Shown: positions 16,084 through 24,756 of the stretch, piece after piece
Layout of the letters: every line of letters starts with the position of its first letter
How positions within the stretch are numbered: the first letter of the stretch is position 1
Assembly: GCA_028720105.1 (NCBI GenBank)
Contig: JAQYLI010000040.1
Location: 1 to 64,000, forward strand
DNA length: 64,000 nucleotides
Reading direction: 5' to 3'
Source of the DNA: Oscillospiraceae bacterium
GTDB taxonomy: Bacteria > Bacillota > Clostridia > Oscillospirales > Ruminococcaceae
Translations under genes and position numbers: made by a program
The notes under the pieces: model-generated
Told to the model about the DNA's origin: nothing
Database searches by the model: none
The model's input: the letters and a program-made list of their open reading frames with translations, nothing else

Positions 16084-16773
16084 ATGAATGATAAAACTAC
16101 TGCTAACGCTGAAAAGGCATTGAAAATTACAACCGCATTAACTCTTTTGGTATCGGGCTATGAAGTCCTGCGTTCGTGTCAGAATTACAGAGAAGGAATG
16201 AATTTTCTCGATATTGCAAGCTATGCAAACGCCGACCTTAACACCTATTGTCTGGTGCTGATACTTGTGAATATCATATTTCTTCCAAGCGCGATATTGT
16301 TATATAAGCAAAGCGGGATAAGCCTAAGATACGAGATATATGAAAAGAAAAGTCTTGGCAGGGATATAACAGCAGGAGTTGTCCTTGCCGTTATATCCTC
16401 CGTTATCAGCCTGCTTTCGCTCATTGCAGGCAAAGGAAGAACAGAGCTGGCTTTTGCCGGCCGGAGCAGTCTTTCGGCAGGAGAGATCGTTCTGATGATA
16501 ATCTCCCTGGGCTTTGTCAGCGGAATATGCAAAGAAATTTATTTCAGAGGATTTGCAAAAAACTTCTGCGGAAGTGTTTTCGGCGAAACGGCGGCTCTGT
16601 TGCTGTTTAACGCAATGTTCGGAATGCTCGACTGGTTTAATATCGGTCATTCATTTATTGTGGGTGTATTGTGGATATGGGGCTATAAAAAAAGCGGTCA
16701 TCTGATAGTCCCAATGATCGCACACGGCGGAATGAATTTGATATCGGTAGCTTTTTATATTATTACAGCGTGA
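16084..16773 (+). CDS. CPBP-family intramembrane protease-like protein
   Basis: This 229-residue membrane protein has about six hydrophobic segments. The CPBP (CAAX protease / bacteriocin-processing) signature is present but altered. The first motif reads GICKEIYFRGF, where the usual pair of glutamates is Lys-Glu. The last motif IVPMIAHGGMNL keeps the H-x-x-x-N. Loss of one Glu may reduce or abolish protease activity. ATG 16084 follows AGAGGTG by 6 bases. The Crp-like gene starts about 10 bases downstream, so the two form an operon. Roles suggested for the family include bacteriocin self-immunity and signalling; the role here is unknown. Confidence 0.75.
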   Translation: MNDKTTANAEKALKITTALTLLVSGYEVLRSCQNYREGMNFLDIASYANADLNTYCLVLILVNIIFLPSAILLYKQSGISLRYEIYEKKSLGRDITAGVVLAVISSVISLLSLIAGKGRTELAFAGRSSLSAGEIVLMIISLGFVSGICKEIYFRGFAKNFCGSVFGETAALLLFNAMFGMLDWFNIGHSFIVGVLWIWGYKKSGHLIVPMIAHGGMNLISVAFYIITA

Positions 16774-16783
16774 GGAAATGGAA

Positions 16784-17380
16784 ATGGATAAAGAATATCT
16801 TGTCAGTCAGCTAATGAAAATGGCTCAGCAATTCAAGACGGATATTGACGCTGAGACACTCGGAAGGATCGTAAATATGTCTGTTTTCCGTGCAGTTGAA
16901 AAGGGCGATATCTTTCAGCACATCGGAGATGAAACCAAAAATGCAGGACTGGTTCTCAGCGGAATTGCAAGATGTTATTATGTGGACAAAGACGGAAACG
17001 ATATAACACGGGGATTTTCAATCAAAGGCACTCTTTGTATGGACGAGGGGTTGTTCGGCTATAACGAAAGCTTATGCGAATGGGAAGCACTGGAAGAAAC
17101 TACGCTTATGATCTTCAGCGCAGAGAAAATGAAAAAGCTCATTTTTGAAAACGAACGGTTAAAAAATGCGTACATACTGCTTCTTGAAAATGCTTTGCGA
17201 TATAAAATTTACAGAGAAAACGGATTTCTTGTTGAAAATGCAACGGAAAGGTATATCCATTTCAGAAAGCTTTATCCCGAAATATGCAGCGGAGCAGCGC
17301 AGCGCCATATAGCAACCTATCTCGGAATAGCCCCCGAATCTCTGAGCAGGATAAGGAAAGCTTTGAAAGAAAAAGAGTGA
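16784..17380 (+). CDS. Crp/Fnr-type regulator with cyclic-nucleotide-binding-like domain
   Basis: This ~198-residue protein has an N-terminal cupin-like effector domain (about 25-120: EKGDIFQHIGDETKNAGLVLSGIARCYYVDKDGN). After the dimerisation helix comes a compact C-terminal helix-turn-helix (about 155-198: ERYIHFRKLYPEI then QRHIATYLGIAPESLSRIRKAL). The latter is the Crp pattern of a recognition helix ending in S-R-I-R. The phosphate-binding cassette for cAMP is not well conserved, so it probably senses something else or nothing soluble. The start at 16784 is preferred (GAGG 8 bases upstream); 16778 is also possible. It is co-transcribed with the CPBP gene. Confidence 0.85.
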   Translation: MDKEYLVSQLMKMAQQFKTDIDAETLGRIVNMSVFRAVEKGDIFQHIGDETKNAGLVLSGIARCYYVDKDGNDITRGFSIKGTLCMDEGLFGYNESLCEWEALEETTLMIFSAEKMKKLIFENERLKNAYILLLENALRYKIYRENGFLVENATERYIHFRKLYPEICSGAAQRHIATYLGIAPESLSRIRKALKEKE

Positions 17381-17388
17381 CCATTTAT

Positions 17389-17427
17389 CGGTAAACAGGC
17401 TGAGTCTGTGAGCCGATCGTTTTTTTA
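17389..17427 (+). terminator. Terminator of the CPBP-crp operon
   Basis: CGG-TAA-ACAG (17389-17398) pairs around a 7-base loop with CTGT-GAG-CCG (17406-17415), leaving an internal loop. ATCGTTTTTTT follows. Confidence 0.5.
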
Positions 17428-17509
17428 CTTTATTCTTTAAATTAAGCTGCGCCGATTATTTTAAAGAATAAAGAACAATTCCTGCTGTGCGTGGACTTTA
17501 CTTTGGAAT

Positions 17510-17539
17510 AAAAAAAACGCCGAGACTATTGTCTCGACG
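17510..17539 (-). terminator. Terminator of the tRNA operon
   Basis: On the minus strand CGTCGAGACAATAGTCTCGGCG (17517-17538, described by its stem CGAGAC/GTCTCG) is followed by eight T residues. It lies 6 bases after the tRNA-Gly 3' end. Confidence 0.85.
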
Positions 17540-17544
17540 AATCG

Positions 17545-17620
17545 TGGAGCGGATTACGAGGCTCGAACTCGCTACCTCCACCTTGGCAAGGTGGCGCTCT
17601 ACCGGATGAGCTAAATCCGC
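17545..17620 (-). tRNA. tRNA-Gly (GCC)
   Basis: A 76-base cloverleaf with encoded CCA. The acceptor stem is GCGGATT/AATCCGC, the anticodon stem CCACC/GGTGG, and the loop carries GCC. The T loop GTTCGAGCC is intact. Last of four tRNAs on the minus strand. Confidence 0.95.
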
Positions 17621-17627
17621 ATATTTA

Positions 17628-17703
17628 TGGTGCCTCCGGACGGAATCGAACCATCGACACGGGGATTTTCAGTCCCCTGCTCTACCGACTGAGCTACAGA
17701 GGC
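17628..17703 (-). tRNA. tRNA-Phe (GAA)
   Basis: 76 bases with encoded CCA. The acceptor is GCCTCTG paired with CGGAGGC with a mismatch tolerated at its base. The anticodon arm GGGGA-CTGAAAA-TCCCC carries GAA. The D arm GTAGCTCAGTCGGTAGAGC is standard. Confidence 0.95.
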
Positions 17704-17707
17704 AAAT

Positions 17708-17750
17708 TTAACAACCAAAGTTGTTAAGGTTAACTGCTAAAGCAGTTAAA
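17708..17750 (-). other. tRNA spacer with two small hairpins
   Basis: Between tRNA-Asp and tRNA-Phe are TTAACTG/CAGTTAA and TAACAAC/GTTGTTA, two short inverted repeats. They probably separate the tRNAs for processing. Confidence 0.4.
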
Positions 17751-17827
17751 TGGCGACCTGGATGGGACTCGAACCCACGACCTCCGCCGTGACAGGGCGG
17801 CGTTCTAACCAGCTGAACTACCAGGCC
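17751..17827 (-). tRNA. tRNA-Asp (GTC)
   Basis: 77 bases with encoded CCA. The acceptor stem is GGCCTGG/CCAGGTC (one G-T pair), the anticodon stem CCGCC/GGCGG, and the loop carries GTC. Confidence 0.95.
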
Positions 17828-17836
17828 GAATTATGT

Positions 17837-17860
17837 GCGGAGCTGAAAAATCAGCTCCGC
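17837..17860 (-). other. Hairpin between tRNA-Val and tRNA-Asp
   Basis: GCGGAGCTGA and TCAGCTCCGC form a perfect 10-bp stem with a 4-base loop and no T run. A processing or spacing hairpin is likely; it is not a terminator. Confidence 0.5.
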
Positions 17861-17866
17861 TCAATT

Positions 17867-17942
17867 TGGTGGGAACAATAGGGCTCGAACCTATGACCCT
17901 CTGCTTGTAAGGCAGATGCTCTCCCAGCTGAGCTATGCTCCC
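17867..17942 (-). tRNA. tRNA-Val (TAC)
   Basis: 76 bases with encoded CCA. The acceptor is GGGAGCA paired with TGTTCCC (G-T pair), the anticodon stem TCTGC/GCAGA, and the loop carries TAC. First tRNA of the operon. Confidence 0.95.
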
Positions 17943-18020
17943 ATTTACCCGATATTTCAGGGCCTGCTTCGTGGTTTCCGACCGCTTCGCTTTAAGCCGC
18001 TGTCCTCAACCGACTTGTTT

Positions 18021-18049
18021 ATTCTACAACATTCTGAGACAAAAGTCAA
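18021..18049 (-). promoter_or_regulatory. tRNA operon promoter
   Basis: On the minus strand TTGACT (18044-18049), 17 bases, TAGAAT (18021-18026), about 80 bases upstream of tRNA-Val. Confidence 0.8.
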
Positions 18050-18299
18050 GGGGTTTTTCAAAAAAAATTTCAGTTTGTTACTTTTCGACATATAAGCTAT
18101 CATATCTCTTTTGCAAAATGTGCAGATTTTACATACATTTTGCATTTTTCCCTTTTTTAAAACATTCATTAGCATCGGTTATATAAAACCAAGCCGGAGT
18201 TACCGTGCTACAAATATAAAATAATCTCCGCAAAATAACTATCCCACCCGCTGCGGGTCGTCACCTGCAAAAAAGATGAACAAAGTTAATCAAAACGTC

Positions 18300-18328
18300 T
18301 TGCTTTTTCCAAAGATAAATGGTATAAT
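18300..18328 (+). promoter_or_regulatory. pyrG promoter
   Basis: TTGCTT (18300-18305), 17 bases, TATAAT (18323-18328). The ~45-base leader shows no terminator hairpin, so the attenuation seen at Bacillus pyrG is not evident here. Confidence 0.65.
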
Positions 18329-18350
18329 TAAAAACGATATGTTTATTTGA

Positions 18351-19985
<1,635 letters not shown>

Positions 19986-20295
19986 GCAGGCTGAGCCTGC
20001 AGCCTATCGTTCTATAGTTTATCCGGGCGGCAGGCAGGCGGCTCGGTACCGATAGAAATATTTAAGTCTTGCAGAAAGCGGGAGACCCGTCACCTACATT
20101 GTAAGTATAAGCAACCGCATATATCCGCATATCTCCGGCAAAGAGGTATGCGGATTTTCTGTATTTTAACCGATTTGTCAAAACAGGCGTCGAATTTATA
20201 GTAAAAATGTAAAAATAGGAAATTGCTATTGAAAACTTTTTTGTAATATGATATAATAATTGTAATGTTATCATAGAAAAAAGGAGCTGCTGATA
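19986..20295 (+). other. Intergenic region pyrG to DHH gene
   Basis: No gene seen. It holds a perfect stem GCAGGC-TGA-GCCTGC (19987-20001) right after pyrG, lacking a T run. A second hairpin, CCGCATAT pairing with GTATGCGG, is followed by ATTTTCT (about 20127-20160) and may terminate pyrG. Then comes the downstream promoter. Confidence 0.5.
20229..20257 (+). promoter_or_regulatory. Promoter of the DHH phosphoesterase gene
   Basis: TTGAAA (20229-20234), 17 bases, TATAAT (20252-20257), 39 bases before the start codon. Confidence 0.7.
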
Positions 20296-21225
20296 ATGCG
20301 TCTTGTAACACGTTCGGATTTTGACGGTCTTGCCTGCGGAGCACTGCTCAAGGACGCAGGAATTATAGATTCCTGGAAATTCGCTCACCCCAAAGATCTC
20401 CAGGACGGTCTTGTGGAGATAACCGAAAATGACTGCCTGGCTAACGTTCCCTTTGTGGAGGGCTGCGGTCTGTGGTTCGACCACCACTCCAGCGAACACG
20501 AAAGAAATCAGCTTGAGGGCAAGTACAAGGGCGAAAGCCGCATAACTCCCTCCTGCGCAAGAATAATTTACGATTACTACGGCGGCAAGGAGCGCTTTTC
20601 CCATTATGACGATATGATGGAAGCCGTTGACAAGGTGGACTCGGGAAATCTTACCCGCGAAGAGATACTTCACCCCACAGGCTGGATTCTTATCGGATTT
20701 CTGATGGACCCCAGAACGGGTCTGGGAAGATGGAGAAATTTCACCATATCAAACTATCAGCTTATGGAAAAGCTCATTGACTGCTGCCGCACAATGAACA
20801 CCGATGAAATTCTCGCTCTCCCCGATGTGAAGGAGAGAATTGAGGTCTACTTCGAGCAGAACGACAAGTTCATTGAGATGGTCAAGGCTCACACGAGAGT
20901 TGAAAAGGACGTTATCATCTCCGACCTGAGAGGTGTTGACCCCATTTACAGCGGCAACCGCTTCCTTATCTACAGCCTTTATCCCGAGCAGAACATCTCT
21001 GCCTGGATAGTAAGCGGAAAGGGCGGAAAGGGCTGCTCCTGCGCCTGCGGATATTCCGTTCTGAACCGCACCTCCAATGTTAATGTGGGCAGCCTTATGC
21101 TCAAGTACGGCGGCGGCGGTCACAAGGCGGTGGGTACTTGTCAATTCTCCGACGAGGAAATGGACGAGAAGATACCGCAGCTTTTAGACGAGCTTGTTAA
21201 TTACGACAAGTATTACAATACATAA
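20296..21225 (+). CDS. DHH-family phosphoesterase
   Basis: This 309-residue protein belongs to the DHH superfamily of manganese-dependent phosphoesterases (nanoRNase, cyclic-dinucleotide, pyrophosphate and RecJ-like enzymes). Metal motifs in order are SDFDGLACGALL (motif I), ITENDCL, the hallmark LWFDHHSSEHE (motif III) and AVDKVDSGNL (motif IV). The C-terminal DHHA1-like part ends in LMLKYGGGGHKAVGTCQF. The substrate cannot be read from sequence. It is shorter than RecJ, has no DRTGG/CBS insertion, and is alone in its transcription unit (own promoter and terminator). Confidence 0.88.
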   Translation: MRLVTRSDFDGLACGALLKDAGIIDSWKFAHPKDLQDGLVEITENDCLANVPFVEGCGLWFDHHSSEHERNQLEGKYKGESRITPSCARIIYDYYGGKERFSHYDDMMEAVDKVDSGNLTREEILHPTGWILIGFLMDPRTGLGRWRNFTISNYQLMEKLIDCCRTMNTDEILALPDVKERIEVYFEQNDKFIEMVKAHTRVEKDVIISDLRGVDPIYSGNRFLIYSLYPEQNISAWIVSGKGGKGCSCACGYSVLNRTSNVNVGSLMLKYGGGGHKAVGTCQFSDEEMDEKIPQLLDELVNYDKYYNT

Positions 21226-21233
21226 TGTTTTTT

Positions 21234-21270
21234 GCCCCTTTGAGTTTTTTCTCGGAGGGGCTTTTCTTAT
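21234..21270 (+). terminator. Terminator of the DHH gene
   Basis: GCCCCT (21234-21239) and AGGGGC (21256-21261) with a 16-base loop, followed by TTTTCTTATT. Confidence 0.65.
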
Positions 21271-21394
21271 TCAAATTTATGATTTTTATCTTAAATAACC
21301 TTTGGCTTGTCAGATAAAGCGTTTATCAATGGGTTCCGACCGATGAAAAAAAATTAGAACAACATATCTGTAGAAATTTTGTGCTATTTGTATA

Positions 21395-21566
21395 TTGACA
21401 TTTCCAAACGTTTGTGCTATAATATATTCAATGACAAAACCCCATCATAAACTATGACGCAAATTAAAACAAACAGATAAAAAAATAAGTGCATTACGTG
21501 AACGGCAAGAGAGTCCACGTTATGCACCTCGGGGCTTTGCAGGGTATTTTTACGGATAGCTGCAGT
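21395..21566 (+). ncRNA. Candidate small RNA: perfect promoter followed by a hairpin, no ORF
   Basis: TTGACA (21395-21400), exactly 17 bases, TATAAT (21418-21423) is a consensus promoter facing right, yet no gene follows on that strand. About 65 bases downstream is a strong hairpin. GTGCAT-T-ACGTG (21489-21500) pairs with CACGT-T-ATGCAC (21516-21527) around a 15-base loop AACGGCAAGAGAGTC, followed by a G-rich stretch CTCGGGGCTTTGCAGGG. The transcript would run antisense into the small minus-strand gene at 21567. It matches no riboswitch or housekeeping RNA I recognise. No U-run terminator is seen directly after the hairpin. Confidence 0.45.
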
Positions 21567-21797
21567 TTATTCCTTTTTGCTTCCGTCCAATATGATCTTT
21601 ATGAATTTTTTCATCAGCGGCACGTATGTAAAACCAAACACACAGGCTGCTGCAGCCATTGCCTTTTTCTTATGTCTCTGAGCAATATTTATCCCGATAA
21701 GAACTCCTATCGCGCACAGGCAGAGTTTCAGCAGGGCAATATCTTTCCAATCGCTTTCTTTTACATATCTGTCGGCATATTCAAATAATCCTGTCAT
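21567..21797 (-). CDS. Small hypothetical membrane protein
   Basis: A 76-residue protein, not recognised. A polar N-terminus (MTGLFEYADRYVKESDWKDI) is followed by two hydrophobic stretches (about 20-38 and 44-60, ALLKLCLCAIGVLIGINIA and AMAAAACVFGFTYVPLM) and a basic tail. GGGGAAG lies 5 bases before the ATG, which supports a real gene. It follows the MIF-like gene by 27 bases and may share its transcript. Confidence 0.55.
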   Translation of the reverse strand: MTGLFEYADRYVKESDWKDIALLKLCLCAIGVLIGINIAQRHKKKAMAAAACVFGFTYVPLMKKFIKIILDGSKKE

Positions 21798-21824
21798 TTT
21801 TCTTCCCCCACCCGTTTTTCAGTC

Positions 21825-22166
21825 TCAGAAATTGCTGCCGTTCCAGCCCCAGTCGGGAGTGGTCATATAGCTTACATACACCCTGTCGGTGGATATGCCG
21901 AGATTATCGAGAAGTATGCCTGTGATGTTGCTTGTAAGCACTCCCAGAGCGTTTGAGGAAGCTTTTCCGTATATGCTCACCTCCACCATTGCGGCAGGCT
22001 CTTCGGTTCCCTTGAAATAAAGCTTGTAATTGTCCTCGATGCCCACCATAAGCCAGCCCTCGGATTTTCCGGGAATGGCGGTTATGGCAAGTCCCAGAGC
22101 GGATTTGATGCTGTCGGCTTTTTCATTGGAAACTTCGGCATTTGTTTTAATGTTGATAAATGGCAT
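21825..22166 (-). CDS. MIF/phenylpyruvate tautomerase superfamily protein
   Basis: This 113-residue protein matches the macrophage migration inhibitory factor fold. It opens with MPFINIKTN, so Pro becomes the N-terminal catalytic base after Met removal. It carries VGIEDNYKLYFKGTEEPAAMVEVSIYGK in the middle and ends in GISTDRVYVSYMTTPDWGWNGSNF, the MIF C-terminal pattern. MIF enzymes tautomerise phenylpyruvate and dopachrome; the mammalian protein is a cytokine. There is no signal peptide. Ribosome site GGAGG and a consensus-like promoter (22217-22245) support expression. Whether it is released and acts on a host is speculation. Confidence 0.88.
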   Translation of the reverse strand: MPFINIKTNAEVSNEKADSIKSALGLAITAIPGKSEGWLMVGIEDNYKLYFKGTEEPAAMVEVSIYGKASSNALGVLTSNITGILLDNLGISTDRVYVSYMTTPDWGWNGSNF

Positions 22167-22216
22167 AAATATTCCTCCCTGTTTTTTTCAAACCGATGTT
22201 TTGATTTTCTGCTTTG

Positions 22217-22245
22217 ATTATACCACATAATGATATCTTTTTCAA
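22217..22245 (-). promoter_or_regulatory. Promoter of the MIF-like gene
   Basis: On the minus strand TTGAAA (22240-22245), 17 bases, TATAAT (22217-22222). The ~210 bases between this and the next terminator are very A+T-rich with no convincing gene. Confidence 0.7.
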
Positions 22246-22459
22246 TGTTCTTAATATTTATTTTACATTTGACATTTTAATTTATCTTACTGTAATTTAC
22301 ATTTTAGTTTACATCATTTTGGATTTTCGGAAAACACGCTTTTTATTTATTTTAATTCAGAAATCAAAAAATTTGCTCTATCCGCAGTTTTATGTCGAGT
22401 GTGTAAAGTCAAACGCCTTTACATATGTTTATTAAGCAATGCTATGTCACACATATTGA

Positions 22460-22495
22460 AATACGGGACAGACCGCTACTTGTCTGTCCCGTATT
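22460..22495. terminator. Bidirectional terminator after the wall-binding protein gene
   Basis: AATACGGGACAGAC (22460-22473) and GTCTGTCCCGTATT (22482-22495) form a perfect 14-bp stem with an 8-base loop. Confidence 0.7.
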
Positions 22496-22507
22496 CTATA
22501 CTAATTT

Positions 22508-23194
22508 TCAAATTGTAAAATATGCATAATACTGCTTTCTGTCATAATCGCCGGGCTTTCGGAAATCCATAATGTCGGTGCATAATCTGTATTTACCGCC
22601 TTCCAGCACGCCGTAAAGCTCCCTCCAGTTTTTGGTCAGAGTGAAGGGCTCATTTTCCCTTAATTCATAGGATATGGCTATAAATGCTATATCATCACGC
22701 AGAAAGGACATTGTTTCCCATTTGCCGTTTTGATACCGTTCAAGCGTATACGCTGCGCCGAATTCAAGGCTTCCCGTTGTCTCGGTGCCGTCCCAAAGCA
22801 GCTCCAAAGTCATTCCCGTTGGTGTAACGTCCTTCGCTGTAAGGGTGATGCCCCATTCATCGGGGATAAGCCTGCCTTTTTCATCAAACTCGTATTCAAC
22901 GCCCGAAACGATTACCCGCCCCACAGCAGCTGCCCCGTCTGCAGTCAGAAAATATTTTTTTCTGCCGTTTTCTGTAAGCCAGCAGTTTTTCTTCATTATC
23001 CCGTTTTTATAGTAATAGCGTTTTCCCGCTTTGGTTGTCCAGCCTGTATATGCCTTCGTTTCGCCGCTGTCATACCGAATGTACCTGATACCGTTCTCGG
23101 TTTCTAATGTAGCCGCTTCTGCTGACAACGGACAGATTGCAATAATCATTGCGGCTGCGAATAATGCGGCTGTTCTCCCAATGATACTTTTCAT
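22508..23194 (-). CDS. Secreted protein with cell-wall-binding repeats and Ig-like domain
   Basis: This 228-residue protein has a signal peptide (about 1-27, ending AEA). Next are two or three aromatic repeats of the glucan/choline-binding type (about 45-105: TGWTTKAGKRYYYKNGIMKKNCWLTENGRKKYFLTADG). The C-terminal half (about 115-228) resembles a bacterial Ig-like module seen in Clostridial surface proteins, with the pattern TLTKNWRELYGVLEGGKYRLCTDIMDFRKPGDYD and an alternating-aromatic last strand. It is probably wall-attached; ligand unknown. GGAGG precedes the ATG. It follows the response-regulator gene by about 50 bases and may be its target. Confidence 0.75.
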   Translation of the reverse strand: MKSIIGRTAALFAAAMIIAICPLSAEAATLETENGIRYIRYDSGETKAYTGWTTKAGKRYYYKNGIMKKNCWLTENGRKKYFLTADGAAAVGRVIVSGVEYEFDEKGRLIPDEWGITLTAKDVTPTGMTLELLWDGTETTGSLEFGAAYTLERYQNGKWETMSFLRDDIAFIAISYELRENEPFTLTKNWRELYGVLEGGKYRLCTDIMDFRKPGDYDRKQYYAYFTI

Positions 23195-23243
23195 TGCAGT
23201 CCTCCAAATTCTTGCCTCTTGCTTCTTAAAATTCTTGCCTCTA

Positions 23244-24017
23244 TCAGCTTACCGCTCTTTCCATCTTGTAGCCAACTCCGAAAACTACCTTTATGTAGCT
23301 GGGATTATGGGGGTCAGGCTCTATCTTGCTTCTTATGCGGCGGATATGCTCCACTACGGTCTTTCTTACGCAGTAGGGTGTTTCGTTCCACACTCTGCGG
23401 TAAATATCGTCAACGGTGCAGACTGCTCCGCAGTTTTCCATAAGATATTCCACTATGCCGTATTCGATGGCGGTCATTCGGATAAGATCTCCCTCTCTGA
23501 ATACCTCTCTGCGGCGGCGGTCTATGCTTATGCTGCCGTTTATAAGGGTCTCGCCGTCGGCAGAAATAATTCCGCATTCACGCTGTCCGTTTTTCAGATA
23601 TCTTCTGAGCAGGGAGACCACCCTTGCTTTAAACTCAAATCTTCCGAACTCGTCGGCATTCATACAGGCATCTGCTCCCTTGGCAAGAGCCATTGTGCGG
23701 TATATCTCGTCACAGCCGTCGGATACGGTGAGAACGGGGATATCCGATGTTTTGCGCAGCTCCTCGATAAGCCCGAACTGTGGTGAAACAAGTCCCCCGT
23801 CCCTTATGACCATCATATGCACGTCTCCCGTAATGCTCTTGCTGTCGAAAGGCTCTCCCGATTTATGGGAGATAACGTTTATCTCTTCCCTCGAAAGCAT
23901 ATCCGAAAGGCTCATTGCCTCTTCCCTTTTATCCTCACCATATGCTATAATAACATTCGGGCGGCTTTGTATGCCCGTTATCTCTCTTTTTGCAGCGTAT
24001 ATCGAATTTGTTGACAT
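23244..24017 (-). CDS. OmpR-type response regulator with degenerate receiver, no kinase nearby
   Basis: This 257-residue protein has an N-terminal receiver-like region (about 18-130) and a C-terminal winged helix (about 155-255: RREVFREGDLIRMTAIEYGIVEYLMENCGAVCTVDDIYRRVW, then VRKTVVEHIRRIRSKIE, ending YIKVVFGVGYKME). The DNA-binding half is canonical. The receiver is not: the strand that should end in the phosphorylated Asp reads GDVHMMVIRDGGL, with the Asp shifted. The acidic pocket reads AYGEDKRE. Phosphorylation is therefore doubtful. No sensor kinase is adjacent. Good ribosome site AGGAGG. Confidence 0.85.
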   Translation of the reverse strand: MSTNSIYAAKREITGIQSRPNVIIAYGEDKREEAMSLSDMLSREEINVISHKSGEPFDSKSITGDVHMMVIRDGGLVSPQFGLIEELRKTSDIPVLTVSDGCDEIYRTMALAKGADACMNADEFGRFEFKARVVSLLRRYLKNGQRECGIISADGETLINGSISIDRRRREVFREGDLIRMTAIEYGIVEYLMENCGAVCTVDDIYRRVWNETPYCVRKTVVEHIRRIRSKIEPDPHNPSYIKVVFGVGYKMERAVS

Positions 24018-24205
24018 AAGCTTTCCTCCTGTTCTTTATTTTTTCGGGCTGTCTTTTTTTCACCCGTTTTTCGCTTCTGATATATAAACGATTCACAAGG
24101 GCAAAAAATTTCACTTGATTTGCCGAATTTACATATTATTAATATTTACTGTCATTTTGCTGTAAAAATATATGAGAGATTTATAAGATATGCCTATACA
24201 GATTT

Positions 24206-24232
24206 TGAGACTTTTTTCGCTTTAAAACTGTT
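24206..24232 (+). promoter_or_regulatory. Candidate ECF-sigma promoter of the sigma/anti-sigma operon
   Basis: TGAGAC (24206-24211), a 16-base spacer with T and A runs, then CTGTT (24228-24232). The layout mirrors TGAAAC-N16-CGTC promoters of Bacillus ECF sigma factors, suggesting autoregulation. Not tested. Confidence 0.4.
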
Positions 24233-24278
24233 ATATATACAGAATGCATTCATATCAAACTCATAAGGAGATAAAGAG

Positions 24279-24755
24279 ATGACCGATGGGGAATTTGAAA
24301 TTATAATGCGGCGGCAGATAAATTCAGTGCTGAGACTTGCCTGCTCGTATCTGAAATGCCGCGCGGAAGCCGAGGACTGTGCGCAGGAGGTTTTCTTAAA
24401 GCTGTACAGTACCGATATTTCCTTCGGTTCCGAAAAGGAAGAGCGGGCGTGGCTTCTTACGGTTACGGCAAATTTTTGCAAAAACCGTCTCCGCTCCCCT
24501 TGGTTTTCAAGGCGTGCCGAAACGGAAATACCCGAGGATATGGCGGCGGATATGCCTGAGGAGGAAAGGTCTGCCCTTGCAGAAGTTATGAAGCTGCCCG
24601 AGAAGTACCGCACGCCGGTTCATCTTTTTTACTGCGAGGAATATTCGGTAAGGGAAATTTCCGAAATTATGGGGATAAAGGAGTCCACCATACGCACAAG
24701 ATTACAAAGAGGACGGGAGCTTCTTCGCTTATCCGTCACGGGAAAGGAAGGATAA
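24279..24755 (+). CDS. ECF-type RNA polymerase sigma factor
   Basis: This 158-residue sigma-70 family factor contains only regions 2 and 4. Region 2 is at about 8-70 (INSVLRLACSYLKCRAEAEDCAQEVFLKLYS, with the core-binding AEDCAQEVF motif). Region 4 is at about 100-155 (LPEKYRTPVHLFYCEEYSVREISEIMGIKESTIRTRLQRGRELL). It starts after GGAG. The next gene begins one base after its stop and encodes a membrane protein suited to be its anti-sigma factor. Confidence 0.93.
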   Translation: MTDGEFEIIMRRQINSVLRLACSYLKCRAEAEDCAQEVFLKLYSTDISFGSEKEERAWLLTVTANFCKNRLRSPWFSRRAETEIPEDMAADMPEEERSALAEVMKLPEKYRTPVHLFYCEEYSVREISEIMGIKESTIRTRLQRGRELLRLSVTGKEG

Positions 24756-24756
24756 T

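Noticed and set aside
17935-18186. 83-codon frame over the tRNA operon leader
   Set aside because: Covers the consensus tRNA promoter and leader; no family features.
21489-21788. 99-codon plus-strand frame starting GTG within the hairpin at 21.49 kb
   Set aside because: No ribosome site. It starts inside a stable stem and runs antisense to a small gene that has a good ribosome site, so the region is better explained as a non-coding RNA.
22214-22435. 73-codon plus-strand frame in the A+T-rich gap after the MIF-like gene
   Set aside because: Low-complexity Ile/Leu/Phe/Tyr composition, no ribosome site, overlaps the promoter of the MIF-like gene.
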